Shown: in pieces, positions 34,463 to 43,192 of the stretch | Numbering within the stretch: the stretch's first letter is position 1 | Layout: every line of letters begins with the position of its first letter | From: JAWVFM01 sp963841455 | Lineage (GTDB): Bacteria; Actinomycetota; Thermoleophilia; Solirubrobacterales; 70-9 | Length of the DNA: 64,000 nucleotides | Reading direction: 5' to 3' | Assembly: GCA_963841455.1 (NCBI GenBank) | Contig: CAWJCU010000004.1 | Location: forward strand, 1-64,000 | Position numbers and translations under genes: made by a program | Notes under the pieces: generated by a model | Seen by the model: only the letters and a program-made list of their open reading frames with translations | Databases searched by the model: none | Told to the model about the DNA's origin: nothing

Positions 34463-35038
34463 ATGTCGCAGCCGCTCGTCTATCACTCGGCGCTCGCTGG
34501 GGTGTTCTTCTACGCGACGTTCGGCGTCTGGGTCGTCGGAGAGCTCGTTCTTCAGGTGCGCACCCGGGCGCCGGGCACGCCGGATCCGAGCCGGCTCGGG
34601 ATGGTCCTGGGGACCGGTGGGGGCATCACCCTCGCCTTCCTCTTGGCCGGCCGTACGGCGCTTCCGGGGCCGAGCTGGCTGGCGGTGGCAGTCGGGCTCG
34701 GCATCGCATGGACGGGTATGGCGCTGCGGGCCTGGTCGGTGCGAACGCTCGGCGAGTTCTTCACCGTCGACGTCACGGTCACCGAGAAGCAGAACGTGGT
34801 CGATCGAGGTCCCTACGCGCGCGTTCGCCACCCGAGCTATACGGGAATGCTGATGGCGACGTTCGGATTCGGCATCGCGCTCGGCAGCTGGCTGAGCGCC
34901 GCGGCGGCGCTCCTTCTCCCGCTGGCGGCCATCGTGATCCGGATCCGCTACGAGGAGGCGATGCTGCGGCGGGAGCTCGGGGCACCCTATGCGGCATACG
35001 CTGCGCGAACGGATCGCCTCGTGCCGGGCGTCTGGTGA
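34463..35038 (+). CDS. Isoprenylcysteine carboxyl methyltransferase-family membrane protein
   Basis: 191 residues with four to five membrane helices. The ICMT/PEMT-like signature lies in the C-terminal half: VVDRGPYARVRHPSYTGMLM and the final IRYEEAMLRRELGAPYAAYA, which form the SAM pocket in this family. Bacterial members methylate small lipophilic or protein substrates, mostly unknown. The stop overlaps the GTG of the MFS gene (GTGA at 35035-35038), suggesting the two work together, for example in modifying and exporting a compound. Confidence 0.87.
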   Translation: MSQPLVYHSALAGVFFYATFGVWVVGELVLQVRTRAPGTPDPSRLGMVLGTGGGITLAFLLAGRTALPGPSWLAVAVGLGIAWTGMALRAWSVRTLGEFFTVDVTVTEKQNVVDRGPYARVRHPSYTGMLMATFGFGIALGSWLSAAAALLLPLAAIVIRIRYEEAMLRRELGAPYAAYAARTDRLVPGVW

Positions 35039-36297
35039 GCGCGCGGCCTACAGCTGTTCGGGTCCTCCCGCTTTACGTCGTCGTCTTCATCGGGTTCGTC
35101 GGCTACAGCCTGATGATCACGATCTTCACCCCGCTCGTTCTCGGCGGCGGGCTCGGGATGAGCGGCACCTCCACGGGCGAGCGGACGGTGGTCCTCGGCC
35201 TGCTGCTGGCGCTCTATCCGCTCGCTCAGTTCCTCGGCGCCCCGGTGCTCGGCGCGCTGTCGGACCGCTACGGCCGGCGGCCGGTCCTCCTCGTGTCGCT
35301 GGCGGCGAGCACCGCCTGCTACGGACTCATCGCCTTCGCGCTGCACCTCGGGAGCCTGCCGTTGCTCATGGTGGCCTGCGCCCTCGCCGGCCTCTCCGAG
35401 GCCAACATCGCGATCGCCCAATCCGCGATTGCCGACGTTGCTCCCGCCGACCAGCGCCCGCGCCTCTTCGGTTACGTCTACCTGAGCTCGAGCCTCGCGT
35501 ACGTGGTGGGGCCGCTCGCGGGCGGCAAGCTCGCGGACCCTGCGATCGTCTCGTGGTTCGGCGACCCCACGCCGTTCATCGCCGTGACCGGCCTGCTCGT
35601 CGCAACGCTTGCCCTCGTCTGGCGCCGGCTTCGTGAGACCCACGCACCGACGGTCCAGGGCCCCGTCAACCTTGGGGCGGCGCTCGGCAATGTGAGGCAC
35701 GCGTTCGGCACCGGCCGGCTGCGCCCGATCTACGCGGCGAATTTCGCCCTCTACGTGGCGATCTTCGGCTTCTTCCGCGTCTACCCGATGTACCTGGTCG
35801 ACCACTTCGGGATGGGGGTCTCGCGCGAGTCGGAGTTCATCGCCTGGGTGGCGGTGCCGATCGTCGTGGCGAACCTCGGGCTCGTCGCCTGGCTCTCGCG
35901 CAGGCTCGACCCACGGAACCTGACGATCAGGTTCGGGCTCGCGCTCGCGGTCTGCCTGGTGGCGGTCGTGATCCCCAGGCCGGAGGGCGCGCTCTGGATC
36001 ACGCTCGGCGCCTGCGCGCTCGCGCTCGCCGTCTGCCTGCCCTCGATGGCGGCCATGATCTCCGACGCGGTCGGCCCTGAGGAGCAGGGCGAGGCGCTCG
36101 GCGCGAACCAGTCGCTTCAGGTCGGCGCCGAAGCGGCGTCGGGGCTGGCCGGCGGCGGGCTTGCCGCGATCTCCACGACGTTCCCGCTGCCCGCGATGGG
36201 GGTGGTGGCAGCCCTCGGCGCCGGGCTCCTGGCTCGCCCCGCGGCGAGGCGCGCCGCGACCTTACGCCTCCGTTCTGACGCCACACACCCGTCGTGA
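35035..36297 (+). CDS. MFS transporter (TetA-like drug/metabolite efflux)
   Basis: 420 residues with 12 hydrophobic segments. Motif A between helices 2 and 3 is LGALSDRYGRRPVLLVSLAA; GLSEANIAIAQSAIADVAPA fits the helix 4-5 region of the TetA/DHA1 branch. The GTG at 35035 puts the first helix at the N-terminus. It is coupled to the ICMT-like gene, so the exported molecule may be a methylated lipophilic compound (inference). Confidence 0.88.
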   Translation: MSARPTAVRVLPLYVVVFIGFVGYSLMITIFTPLVLGGGLGMSGTSTGERTVVLGLLLALYPLAQFLGAPVLGALSDRYGRRPVLLVSLAASTACYGLIAFALHLGSLPLLMVACALAGLSEANIAIAQSAIADVAPADQRPRLFGYVYLSSSLAYVVGPLAGGKLADPAIVSWFGDPTPFIAVTGLLVATLALVWRRLRETHAPTVQGPVNLGAALGNVRHAFGTGRLRPIYAANFALYVAIFGFFRVYPMYLVDHFGMGVSRESEFIAWVAVPIVVANLGLVAWLSRRLDPRNLTIRFGLALAVCLVAVVIPRPEGALWITLGACALALAVCLPSMAAMISDAVGPEEQGEALGANQSLQVGAEAASGLAGGGLAAISTTFPLPAMGVVAALGAGLLARPAARRAATLRLRSDATHPS

Positions 36298-36313
36298 CGA
36301 GTGCAGTCGGCGA

Positions 36314-36667
36314 CTATCCCGAAAGCCCGATCCTTCGATCGAAGCCGCCCGGAGCGTGGATGTTGAGCATCCGCACCGAGGTCGAGCCCTCGTTGCGGAA
36401 CCCGTGGTCGACGCCCGGCGGCACCAGCACGAACACGCCTGGGCCGGCCTTCGCCGCCTCGTCGCCGAAGAAGAAGGTGAGCTCGCCCTCGATGATGTAG
36501 AAGGCGTCGTCCTCCTCGTCGTGGACGTGCGCCTCAAGGTCGCGTCCGGCGACGATCTCGATGATCGAGAAGTTGAAGCGCGGCGTGTCGGCGGTGCGGG
36601 CGAGGAACTCGACGTTGCCGAGGACGTGGCCCTCGCCGGGCGGGATGACGATCGGTTCGAGCGGCAT
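36314..36667 (-). CDS. Cupin-domain protein
   Basis: 117 residues, single cupin. The metal-binding motif 1 is GRDLEAHVHDEEDDAFYIIE and motif 2 is GVFVLVPPGVDHGFRN, giving the usual His/His/Glu and His ligands. Small cupins of this kind act as isomerases, dioxygenases or ligand sensors. Convergent with the MFS gene, 16 bases apart. Function not assignable. Confidence 0.85.
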   Translation of the reverse strand: MPLEPIVIPPGEGHVLGNVEFLARTADTPRFNFSIIEIVAGRDLEAHVHDEEDDAFYIIEGELTFFFGDEAAKAGPGVFVLVPPGVDHGFRNEGSTSVRMLNIHAPGGFDRRIGLSG

Positions 36668-36696
36668 CGCCGAAACCTAGCCCGTCCCGGGACGCA

Positions 36697-37203
36697 TCAG
36701 CCGAAGAGCAGGCGGTCGGCGAGCGCGCGGCAGCGCAGCATCGGGCGCGCGCGGAACCCCGCCACCTCGACGCACGCGCGAACCCGCCGCGCCGCCGTTG
36801 ACTTCCCCTGGCTCTCGAGGCTGTCGGCGTAGGAGACGCTGAAGTTCCGAGCGGACTGCACGCGCGTGATGATCGCGGAGGCCTCGGCTGAGCAATGCTG
36901 GAGCGGCTGGAGAGAGTGTCCCGCGCGGCGCACGCAACGCCGGATCTGGCGCGAGGCGGCGAACCACGGCTGCGACCCGGCGAGGGCGCTCTGGGCGTAG
37001 CTGAGCGCGCGCTGCCGCTCCCCCTCCGCCTGGGCGCGGCGGGACGCGGCCTGCTGCTGGCGCGACTGCTCCGCCGCGTTGTGCACGGCGTTCTCGGTTG
37101 TGTTGAGGATCGGCTTGACGATCAGGAGGTACACGGCACCGAGGATCGCCACGGCGGAGACGACGCGGATGACCGCGGAGACGGCCGTGCCGGCGCCGAG
37201 CAT
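36697..37203 (-). CDS. Membrane-anchored hypothetical protein with coiled coil
   Basis: 168 residues. One N-terminal transmembrane helix (about residues 8-28), then a Gln/Ala/Arg-rich helical stretch (HNAAEQSRQQQAASRRAQAE) likely to form a coiled coil, then a domain with four Cys (IRRCVRRAG, PLQHCSAEA, VRACVEVAG, PMLRCRALAD), which could pair outside the membrane. I do not recognise a family. Confidence 0.68.
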   Translation of the reverse strand: MLGAGTAVSAVIRVVSAVAILGAVYLLIVKPILNTTENAVHNAAEQSRQQQAASRRAQAEGERQRALSYAQSALAGSQPWFAASRQIRRCVRRAGHSLQPLQHCSAEASAIITRVQSARNFSVSYADSLESQGKSTAARRVRACVEVAGFRARPMLRCRALADRLLFG

Positions 37204-37243
37204 GGCGGGAGGGTACGCGCCGGGGCGAAGTCGGCCGGTGCGC

Positions 37244-37981
37244 CTAGTCCGGGTACTCGTCCTTGCGCCAGCTGCGCGGCTCGTCGGGTTGCCGATTCGG
37301 CGTCCGATCGAGCAGGAAGTTGAAGTACGGGGCGACGAACGGATCGGGCGCCATCACCGTGTACGTGTGGTACACGGTCCCGTTCTCTCGCGCGAACGCG
37401 ATCCAGCCCGGGCCCTCGCGCAGCCCGTCCTTGAGCTCCGCCCCGACCTGGCCGGCCCACTCCTCGAGCCACTCGGGCGGGTCGTCGATCATCGCCTTGA
37501 CCTCGGGGATCTCCTGCGCCTGCTCCTCGGTCATCGCGAGCTGGAAGTCGAACGGGAAGTCGCTTTCGTACGTCGACACGTACGAGAACTGCCAGCCCAT
37601 GCGCTCCTTGTACGCGGTGAGCCGGTCGATCGGCGCCCGTGAGAAGCAGATCAGCGTCACGTCGCGATAGTTGAGGTGGATACGGCCGCCGTCAAGACCG
37701 TCGGCGAGGCTGGTGCACCCCGGGCAGGCGCCGTTGGTGTAGTCGGGCCCGTACATGACGTTGTAGGCGAGGAGCTGGGAGCGGCCATCGAATAGGTCGG
37801 CGAGGCTCTTCTTCCCCTCTGCCGTATCGAACTCGTACTCCTTCTCCACGCGCACCCAGGGCAGCTCGCGCCGCTTGCGATTGATCTCCTGGCCCCGCTC
37901 CGCCTGCTCGGCTTCGAGCTTCGCGAGCTCGTCGCGCGCCGCGCGCCATTCCTCCGGGGTTCCGACCGTGTGCTCAGCCAT
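37244..37981 (-). CDS. DUF899 thioredoxin-like protein (copy 1)
   Basis: 245 residues. N-terminal helix with RDELAKLEAEQAERGQEINR and RKRRELPWVRVEKEYEFDT, then GKKSLADLFDGRSQLLAYNV and GACPGCTSLADGL, where CPGC occupies the redox position, and a C-terminal YFNFLLDRTPNR. DUF899 is a thioredoxin-superfamily group of unknown function. A paralogue lies at 43.2-43.9 kb and a truncated copy just upstream of this gene. Confidence 0.88.
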   Translation of the reverse strand: MAEHTVGTPEEWRAARDELAKLEAEQAERGQEINRKRRELPWVRVEKEYEFDTAEGKKSLADLFDGRSQLLAYNVMYGPDYTNGACPGCTSLADGLDGGRIHLNYRDVTLICFSRAPIDRLTAYKERMGWQFSYVSTYESDFPFDFQLAMTEEQAQEIPEVKAMIDDPPEWLEEWAGQVGAELKDGLREGPGWIAFARENGTVYHTYTVMAPDPFVAPYFNFLLDRTPNRQPDEPRSWRKDEYPD

Positions 37982-38040
37982 CTCGTGGTCCTCCTAGGGG
38001 GTCGTTCAATCACCAATGAGACTTCCCGCTGCGCGGAATC

Positions 38041-38175
38041 TCATCGCACCCTCGTCAGCCTCAGCTGCTCGTCCCAATCGGGCTCCATCGTCCGCCGCAG
38101 CTCGATCTCCCGCTCGAGCAGCCGCTCGCGGGCCGCTCGGTACTCCGCCGACTCTCCTGGAAGTGTGATGCCCAT
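38041..38175 (-). pseudogene. Truncated DUF899 N-terminus (copy fragment)
   Basis: 44 codons from ATG 38175 to TGA 38041: SAEYRAARERLLEREIELRR followed by LRLTRVR. This corresponds to the first helix of DUF899 proteins (compare EEWRAARDELAKLE in the neighbour) and then stops. It lies directly upstream of the intact DUF899 gene at 37.2-38.0 kb in the same direction, so it looks like the remainder of a tandem duplicate. It could alternatively be a short functional peptide. Confidence 0.55.
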
Positions 38176-38202
38176 GGTCCCTATTGCCTCGCGATCGGCC
38201 GT

Positions 38203-39546
38203 TCAAAGCGGCGGGATGTTCTGGTTCCGGTGCAGCACGTTGCCGGGGTCGTAGCGGCTCTTCAGGGCGCGGAGGCGATCGAACGACTCCGCCCCGAACG
38301 CGGCCCGAACGCGCTCGAGCGGCTCGTCGGCCTGCATGTAGTTCGCGTAGCCGCCGCTGACCGAGCAGGGCTGGATGGCCGCCGCCGTCTTGCGAGCCCA
38401 GGCGATGTGCTCGTCGTCGGCGGCCGGATCGGTCCAGCTCGCCATCACGCTGAGGTTGAACGCGGCGTCCCGGTAGACGAGCGCCGCGCTGTCGGGGTCC
38501 ACGTCCTTGGGCGCGCCGCGCAGTGACTCGATCAGGACCGCGCCGGGTGGCCGGCCGAGCGCCCCGAGGCGGTCGACCAGCAGGTCGATCAGCTCGTCGG
38601 AGAGCTCACGGACGAAATGGCCCTTCCAGTAGTTGCGGTCGACTCCGTAACCGGGGTCGAATACGCGCTGCTGATCGAGAAAGCCCTGGCGACGCACCCC
38701 GTCGTTGACCAGTCCGGGGCTCGAGCGAAGGACGCGGTGCTCTTCGGGATCCTCGGCGTCGCCCGTGTAGCACGGAACGATGGTGAGAACCGGCGTCATC
38801 TCGCCGTCCACCGTGAGCTGGGCCTGGCAGCTCAGGTCGTTGCCGGCACTCGCATCCACGTCGCGGAACACCCGCAGCGCCGCGCGGACGTCGTCACCCG
38901 CGTAATCGAAGCGGCCGCCGACGACCTCGGTCAGCGGATGGAGGCGGAGCTCGAGGCGGGTGACAACGCCGAAGTTGCCGCCGCCGCCCCGAAGCCCCCA
39001 CAGGAGCTCGGGTGTCTCATCGCCGTTCGCGCGGACCATTTCTCCGTCGGGGGTGACGAGCTCGGCGGCGATCAGGTTGTCGCACGTCAGGCCGTACTGA
39101 GCGGTCAGGTGTCCGATGCCGCCGCCCAGCGTGAGGCCGGTCACCCCGGTCGAGCCGACGACGCCACCGGGCGTGACTAGACCATTGGCCTGGGTCGCGG
39201 CGTCGAAGTCGAGCCAGGTGGCTCCGCCCTCGGAGATGGCGATGCGGGCCTCGGGATCGACGTCGACGCTCCGCATCCGGGAGAGGTCGATCACGAGACC
39301 GTCGTCGACGGCGCAGTGGCCCGCCGGGTTGTGACCGCCGCCGCGCACCGCTATCTCCAGGCCGTGCTTCTGGCCGAACGCCAGCGCCGCCGCGACGTCG
39401 TCCGCGTCGACGCAACGGGCGATCGCCGCGGGTCGCCGGTCGATCAGCAGGTTGAAGCAGAGACGCGCGCGTTCGTACTCGGCATTGGACGGAGCCAGCA
39501 CGTCGCCGGCCACGGAGGCGCGGAGGTCATCGACGTTCACGGTCAT
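38203..39546 (-). CDS. FAD-linked (berberine-bridge/BBE-type) oxidoreductase
   Basis: 447 residues. The covalent-FAD histidine region is EIAVRGGGHNPAGHCAVDDG; the second FAD motif is GLTLGGGIGHLTAQYGLTCD, followed by LLWGLRGGGGNFGVVTRLEL, and the C-terminal BBE tail includes GGYANYMQADEP. The Cys used for bicovalent attachment appears replaced (GGGIGHLTAQ), so FAD is probably held through His only. Oxidises alcohols or sugars with O2. Substrate unknown. Confidence 0.9.
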   Translation of the reverse strand: MTVNVDDLRASVAGDVLAPSNAEYERARLCFNLLIDRRPAAIARCVDADDVAAALAFGQKHGLEIAVRGGGHNPAGHCAVDDGLVIDLSRMRSVDVDPEARIAISEGGATWLDFDAATQANGLVTPGGVVGSTGVTGLTLGGGIGHLTAQYGLTCDNLIAAELVTPDGEMVRANGDETPELLWGLRGGGGNFGVVTRLELRLHPLTEVVGGRFDYAGDDVRAALRVFRDVDASAGNDLSCQAQLTVDGEMTPVLTIVPCYTGDAEDPEEHRVLRSSPGLVNDGVRRQGFLDQQRVFDPGYGVDRNYWKGHFVRELSDELIDLLVDRLGALGRPPGAVLIESLRGAPKDVDPDSAALVYRDAAFNLSVMASWTDPAADDEHIAWARKTAAAIQPCSVSGGYANYMQADEPLERVRAAFGAESFDRLRALKSRYDPGNVLHRNQNIPPL

Positions 39547-39589
39547 CAGAGCTTGAGACCGGAGTTCCTATCAGGACTCATCGATCCCT

Positions 39590-40342
39590 CTACTCAGGGC
39601 CGGCCTCGATGGCCGCTCGCACGTCTCCCAAGCGAGGTGGCCAGTCGAAGCCGGTGAGGACCCAGGTGGCACCCGCGGCTTCCCAGGGTCCGGGGTCCTC
39701 ACCGGGTTCGATCTCGATCACGAGGTCGAAGCGCTCGTCGTTGCCCGCGCGCAATGACTCGACCTCGGCCGCGAGCTGCGCGAGCGCCTCCGGGCCTGGA
39801 AGCTCGATCGGGAAGAGGCCATCCCAGCGCACCGCCCTGCGCACCGGCCTGCGATTCGGCCAGCGCGCCGCGACCCAAACGGGGATGCGCGGCTGCTGCA
39901 TCGGCGGCGGCTGAAACTCACCGGCCCAGAATTCGCTCAGCCGCTCGAGGCCACGATCGAGCAGCTTCGCTCGCTCGCGCGGGTCGAGGGCCTCTCCAAA
40001 CGGCGCAAGCTCGTCGTTCAGGTCGCTGCCGAGGCCCACGCCGAGTGTCAGCCGCCCGCGGCTCAGCTGATCCAGGGTCACGGTTTCCCGGGCCAGCTTC
40101 TGCACGCGCCGGCGCGCGAGTGGGGTCACCATCGGCCCGAGCCGGAGCCGCTCGGTCGAGCAGGCGATCGCCGCGAGGGCAACCCAGGGGTCGGCGAGGG
40201 CACGCACCGGCGGCCGATAGAGGATGTGGTCCCAGAGAAAGAACCCATCCCAGCCCGCGTCCTCGGCGCTCGCCGCAAGCTCCGCGAGCAGACGGGGATC
40301 GACGACCTCGTCGAACGGGGCGAGGAAGATCCCACGCTTCAT
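39590..40342 (-). CDS. LLM-class flavin-dependent oxidoreductase (luciferase-like)
   Basis: 250 residues. Luciferase-like TIM-barrel markers: SAEDAGWDGFFLWDHILYRP at residues 25-45, TERLRLGPMVTPLARRR, and LSRGRLTLGVGLGSDLNDEL. In high-GC actinobacteria many of these use F420. The start ATG overlaps the stop of the M20 peptidase upstream (40339-40342), so they share a transcript. Substrate unknown. Confidence 0.87.
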   Translation of the reverse strand: MKRGIFLAPFDEVVDPRLLAELAASAEDAGWDGFFLWDHILYRPPVRALADPWVALAAIACSTERLRLGPMVTPLARRRVQKLARETVTLDQLSRGRLTLGVGLGSDLNDELAPFGEALDPRERAKLLDRGLERLSEFWAGEFQPPPMQQPRIPVWVAARWPNRRPVRRAVRWDGLFPIELPGPEALAQLAAEVESLRAGNDERFDLVIEIEPGEDPGPWEAAGATWVLTGFDWPPRLGDVRAAIEAGPE

Positions 40343-41508
40343 GGCTGCCGCTCTCGGGGATCGAGCGTTGCGAGCGTCACCGCGAGGGCGATCTCAGCTC
40401 GCGGGCCAACCGACTCGACGAGAACGTGCTCGCCGGGATTGTGGGCGGCGCCCCCGCGCGGACCGAGACCGTCGACGGTGAGCGCGATCGCCGGAGCAAG
40501 GTGGCTGGCGTCGCTCGCTCCGCCGCGCCCGGAGGCGAGGATCGGCCGGCCGGCCAGCTCTCCAGCGCGCGTCAGCAGAGCCGCGGTCGCCTCGCGCGAG
40601 TCCATCGGCGGCCACCGGCGCAGCAGCTCCATCTCGAGGCGCACGCCGTCGACCTCGGCCGGCACCGCGCTCGCCGCCGCCTCGATCGCCTGAAGGCGGT
40701 CGGCGCGGACGTCGCAGAGAAGCTCGCCCGCATCGGGAACGACGTTGAAGGCGTCGCCGGCGCGGACGATGGTGGGCACCGCCGTCAGGCGGTCATCTCC
40801 CTCGGGGTCGTGCCGGTCCGCCACCGCGCGAGCTGCGGTCGCCAGGGCGAGGAGGGCGTTCGCGCCGCGGTCCGGCGCCGAGCCCGAGTGCGCCGCGCGA
40901 CCGTGCGCGACGACTCGGATGGTCCCCGCGGCCTTGCGCCGGACGACCACCGCCTCCGCCCCGTCGAGGCGCTCCCCGGCCTCGAAGCAGAGGCACGCGT
41001 CCCAGCCGGCGAACCTAGAGACGTGGGTGAACGGCGACGTGCGCCATTCCTCGTCGGCGACGAGCAAAAGGGCCGCCTCGGCGAAGTCGTCGCGCCGCGC
41101 CGCAAGCGCGCGCAGCACCCCAAGCGCGAGAACGTCTCCGCCCTTCATGTCGACGGAGCCAGAGCCGAAGAGCCGATCCCCCATCGCCTCGAGGGGACGG
41201 TGCCGCTCGTGCGAGTGAACCGTGTCGAGATGGCCGAGGAGCAGCACCCGGGCCGTGCCGAACCCGGCCAGGCGCAGCAGGAGGTCCGGCGCGTGGTCGG
41301 GGGAAGAACACGGCGGGCGCTCGACCTGCGCCTGCTCGGGGGCGAGGGCGATGGCAACGCTCGCGCACTCCTCGAAGCCCTCGACGTCGCCGCTCGGCGA
41401 CGACACCGCGACGAGCGCGGCCAGGTCGCGCTCGAACCGGGCGACGGCGTGGCCGGCGTGCTCTTCAACCCAGGGATCGATGCCGGCGGAGACTACGGCG
41501 CGGAACAA
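40339..41508 (-). CDS. M20-family metallopeptidase / deacetylase
   Basis: 389 residues. Metal ligands fit M20: LLLGHLDTVHS (His-x-Asp), SGSVDMKGGDVLALG, LLVADEEWRTS (Glu-Glu) and the late His near GGAAHNPGEH. The dimerisation domain includes AHGRAAHSGSAPDRGANAL. Such enzymes hydrolyse amide bonds of acylated amino acids or dipeptides. No ATG/GTG fits the N-terminus; TTG 41508 is used, divergent from the ruined antiporter by 8 bases. Confidence 0.88.
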   Translation of the reverse strand: MFRAVVSAGIDPWVEEHAGHAVARFERDLAALVAVSSPSGDVEGFEECASVAIALAPEQAQVERPPCSSPDHAPDLLLRLAGFGTARVLLLGHLDTVHSHERHRPLEAMGDRLFGSGSVDMKGGDVLALGVLRALAARRDDFAEAALLLVADEEWRTSPFTHVSRFAGWDACLCFEAGERLDGAEAVVVRRKAAGTIRVVAHGRAAHSGSAPDRGANALLALATAARAVADRHDPEGDDRLTAVPTIVRAGDAFNVVPDAGELLCDVRADRLQAIEAAASAVPAEVDGVRLEMELLRRWPPMDSREATAALLTRAGELAGRPILASGRGGASDASHLAPAIALTVDGLGPRGGAAHNPGEHVLVESVGPRAEIALAVTLATLDPRERQP

Positions 41509-41516
41509 TTGCTGCG

Positions 41517-42123
41517 ATGAGCGACCTGCAGATCGTCATCGCGGCGCTCTTGGTCTCCGCCGCCGGGCTCAACGCGATCGCCAACTGGCTCAACGTGCCA
41601 TACCCGGTCACGCTCGTGCTCGGCGGCTGGTTCTCGGCTTCGTGCCCGGGATCCCGGACATCCAGCTCGACCCGAACCTCGTCCTGCTCGTGTTCCTGCC
41701 GCCGCTTCTGTACGCGTCGGCGTTCTTCGCCGACATCGGCACGCTGCGCTCCGACGCGCGGGTGATCTCCCTGACGGCCGTCGGCCTCGTGATCGCCACG
41801 GCGGTCGTGGTCGCCGTGATAGCCCGAGCGGCGCTGGAGCGGGTGGATGAGCTCTCCGCCGAGGTGTGGACCCGCGATGGCACGATCGAGCGGGTCCGCA
41901 ACCTCTACCGCTACCGCCGTCGCTTCAAGGTGCGGGCCGGGAAGCTCGAGGACGAGGACGGCATCGAGGAGGCCTCGCCCGCCTACCAGCGCCTGATGCA
42001 CGAGATCTACGCCGCCCACGCCAGGAGCTCGTCCGCCTGCGCAACAGCCGCCAGATCAGCAGCGACGTGATGCGGCGCGTCGAGCGAGAGCTGGACCTGG
42101 AGGAATCGAGGCTCGAGGTCTAG
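41517..42123 (+). pseudogene. Na+/H+ antiporter (NhaP/CPA1) remnant with internal deletion and frameshifts
   Basis: The N-terminus is normal (AGLNAIANWLNVPYPVTLVL), then a frameshift near 41630 leads to LGFVPGIPDIQLDPNLVLLV, FLPPLLYASAFFADIGTLRS and ISLTAVGLVIATAVVVAVI. At about 41820 the sequence jumps straight to the cytoplasmic tail (ERVDELSAEVWTRDGTIERV, AYQRLMHEIYAA), so about 300 residues including most membrane helices are missing. A second shift near 42020 is needed to reach ELVRLRNSRQISSDVMRRV and the stop. Not functional as an antiporter. Confidence 0.85.
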
Positions 42124-43109
42124 TGGCGACGCGCGTCGCGATCGTCGGACTCGGCGTCGTCGGCCGCTGGGTGCTGGACGCTCTGCGGAGCGACGCCGAC
42201 CCGCTCGGGGCGACGGTCGTCGCGGCGTCGAACCGCCGCTCGGGATTGATCCACCGCGAGGCGGGGCTCGGAATCGAAGAGCTCATCGCCGCTCCGGCAG
42301 AAGCCGAGCCCCTGGCGAGCCTCGAGGACGTCGAGCGCTGGCCCGCGGCGATCGACGGCTTGCGGGAGATCGATTTCGACGTCCTCGTCGAGGTCTCGCA
42401 GAGCCCCGCCGACGGCGAGCCCGGCCTCTCGCACATTTGCGAGGCCCTCGGCCGCGGCATCAGTGTCGCCACCTCGAACAAGTGGCCGGTTGCGATCGCC
42501 GGGGTTGAGCTTTCCGCCCTGGCGCGCGAGAACGGCGCGACGCTGCGCGCCGAGTCAACGGTGATGTCCGGGACGCCGGTCCTTTCGAGCCTGACCGAGG
42601 GCATCGCCGGCGCGCGACCCCTTCGCCTGCGCGGCGTCGTCAACGCCACCGTCAATTTCATCTGCTCCCGAATCGCCGCGGGAGCGACGTACGAGGGTGC
42701 CCTCGAGGAGGCGAAGGAGATCGGGCTCGCCGAGCCCGATCCGAGCGCCGACGTCGACGGCCACGACTCGGTCTCGAAGCTGATGGTCCTTGCGGCGCTC
42801 GTCTTCGGGATCCAGCTCGCCGTCGACGACGTCGTGCGAGGCGGCATCTCCGGCCTCGACCCGCAGCCCGGCGATCGAGTGAAGGAGGTGATGACACTGG
42901 ATCCGGAGCGTGGGCGCTTCGACGTCATGCCGAGCCCGGTAGCGCCCGACGATCCGCTCGCGCGCATCAACGGCGCCACCAACGCGATCATCGCCGAGAT
43001 CGACCCCATCGGCGAGGTCGCGATTGCCGGACCCGGCGCCGGGCGGGAGCTCGCGGGACAGGGCGTCTACAGCGACCTCCTTCGGCTCACCGGCCGAGCG
43101 GGCGTATAG
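42123..43109 (+). CDS. hom: Homoserine dehydrogenase (ACT-less)
   Basis: 328 residues. Rossmann motif VAIVGLGVVGRWVLDAL at the N-terminus, then SVATSNKWPVA (catalytic-lysine block), ESTVMSGTPVLSSLTE and the substrate region LAEPDPSADVDGHDSVSKLM. It is homoserine dehydrogenase without the C-terminal ACT regulatory domain, so not feedback-inhibited in the usual way. No thrC/thrB neighbours are present, so it may be a second copy or act on a related aldehyde. The GTG overlaps the stop of the antiporter remnant (TAGTG). Confidence 0.85.
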   Translation: MATRVAIVGLGVVGRWVLDALRSDADPLGATVVAASNRRSGLIHREAGLGIEELIAAPAEAEPLASLEDVERWPAAIDGLREIDFDVLVEVSQSPADGEPGLSHICEALGRGISVATSNKWPVAIAGVELSALARENGATLRAESTVMSGTPVLSSLTEGIAGARPLRLRGVVNATVNFICSRIAAGATYEGALEEAKEIGLAEPDPSADVDGHDSVSKLMVLAALVFGIQLAVDDVVRGGISGLDPQPGDRVKEVMTLDPERGRFDVMPSPVAPDDPLARINGATNAIIAEIDPIGEVAIAGPGAGRELAGQGVYSDLLRLTGRAGV

Positions 43110-43192
43110 CTCAACCTTGTAGGGCGCGGTGCGCGACGCTGGGATGACGCCCGACCCTGGGGCCGAGGACCAACGCGAGCAGGACAGCCTGC

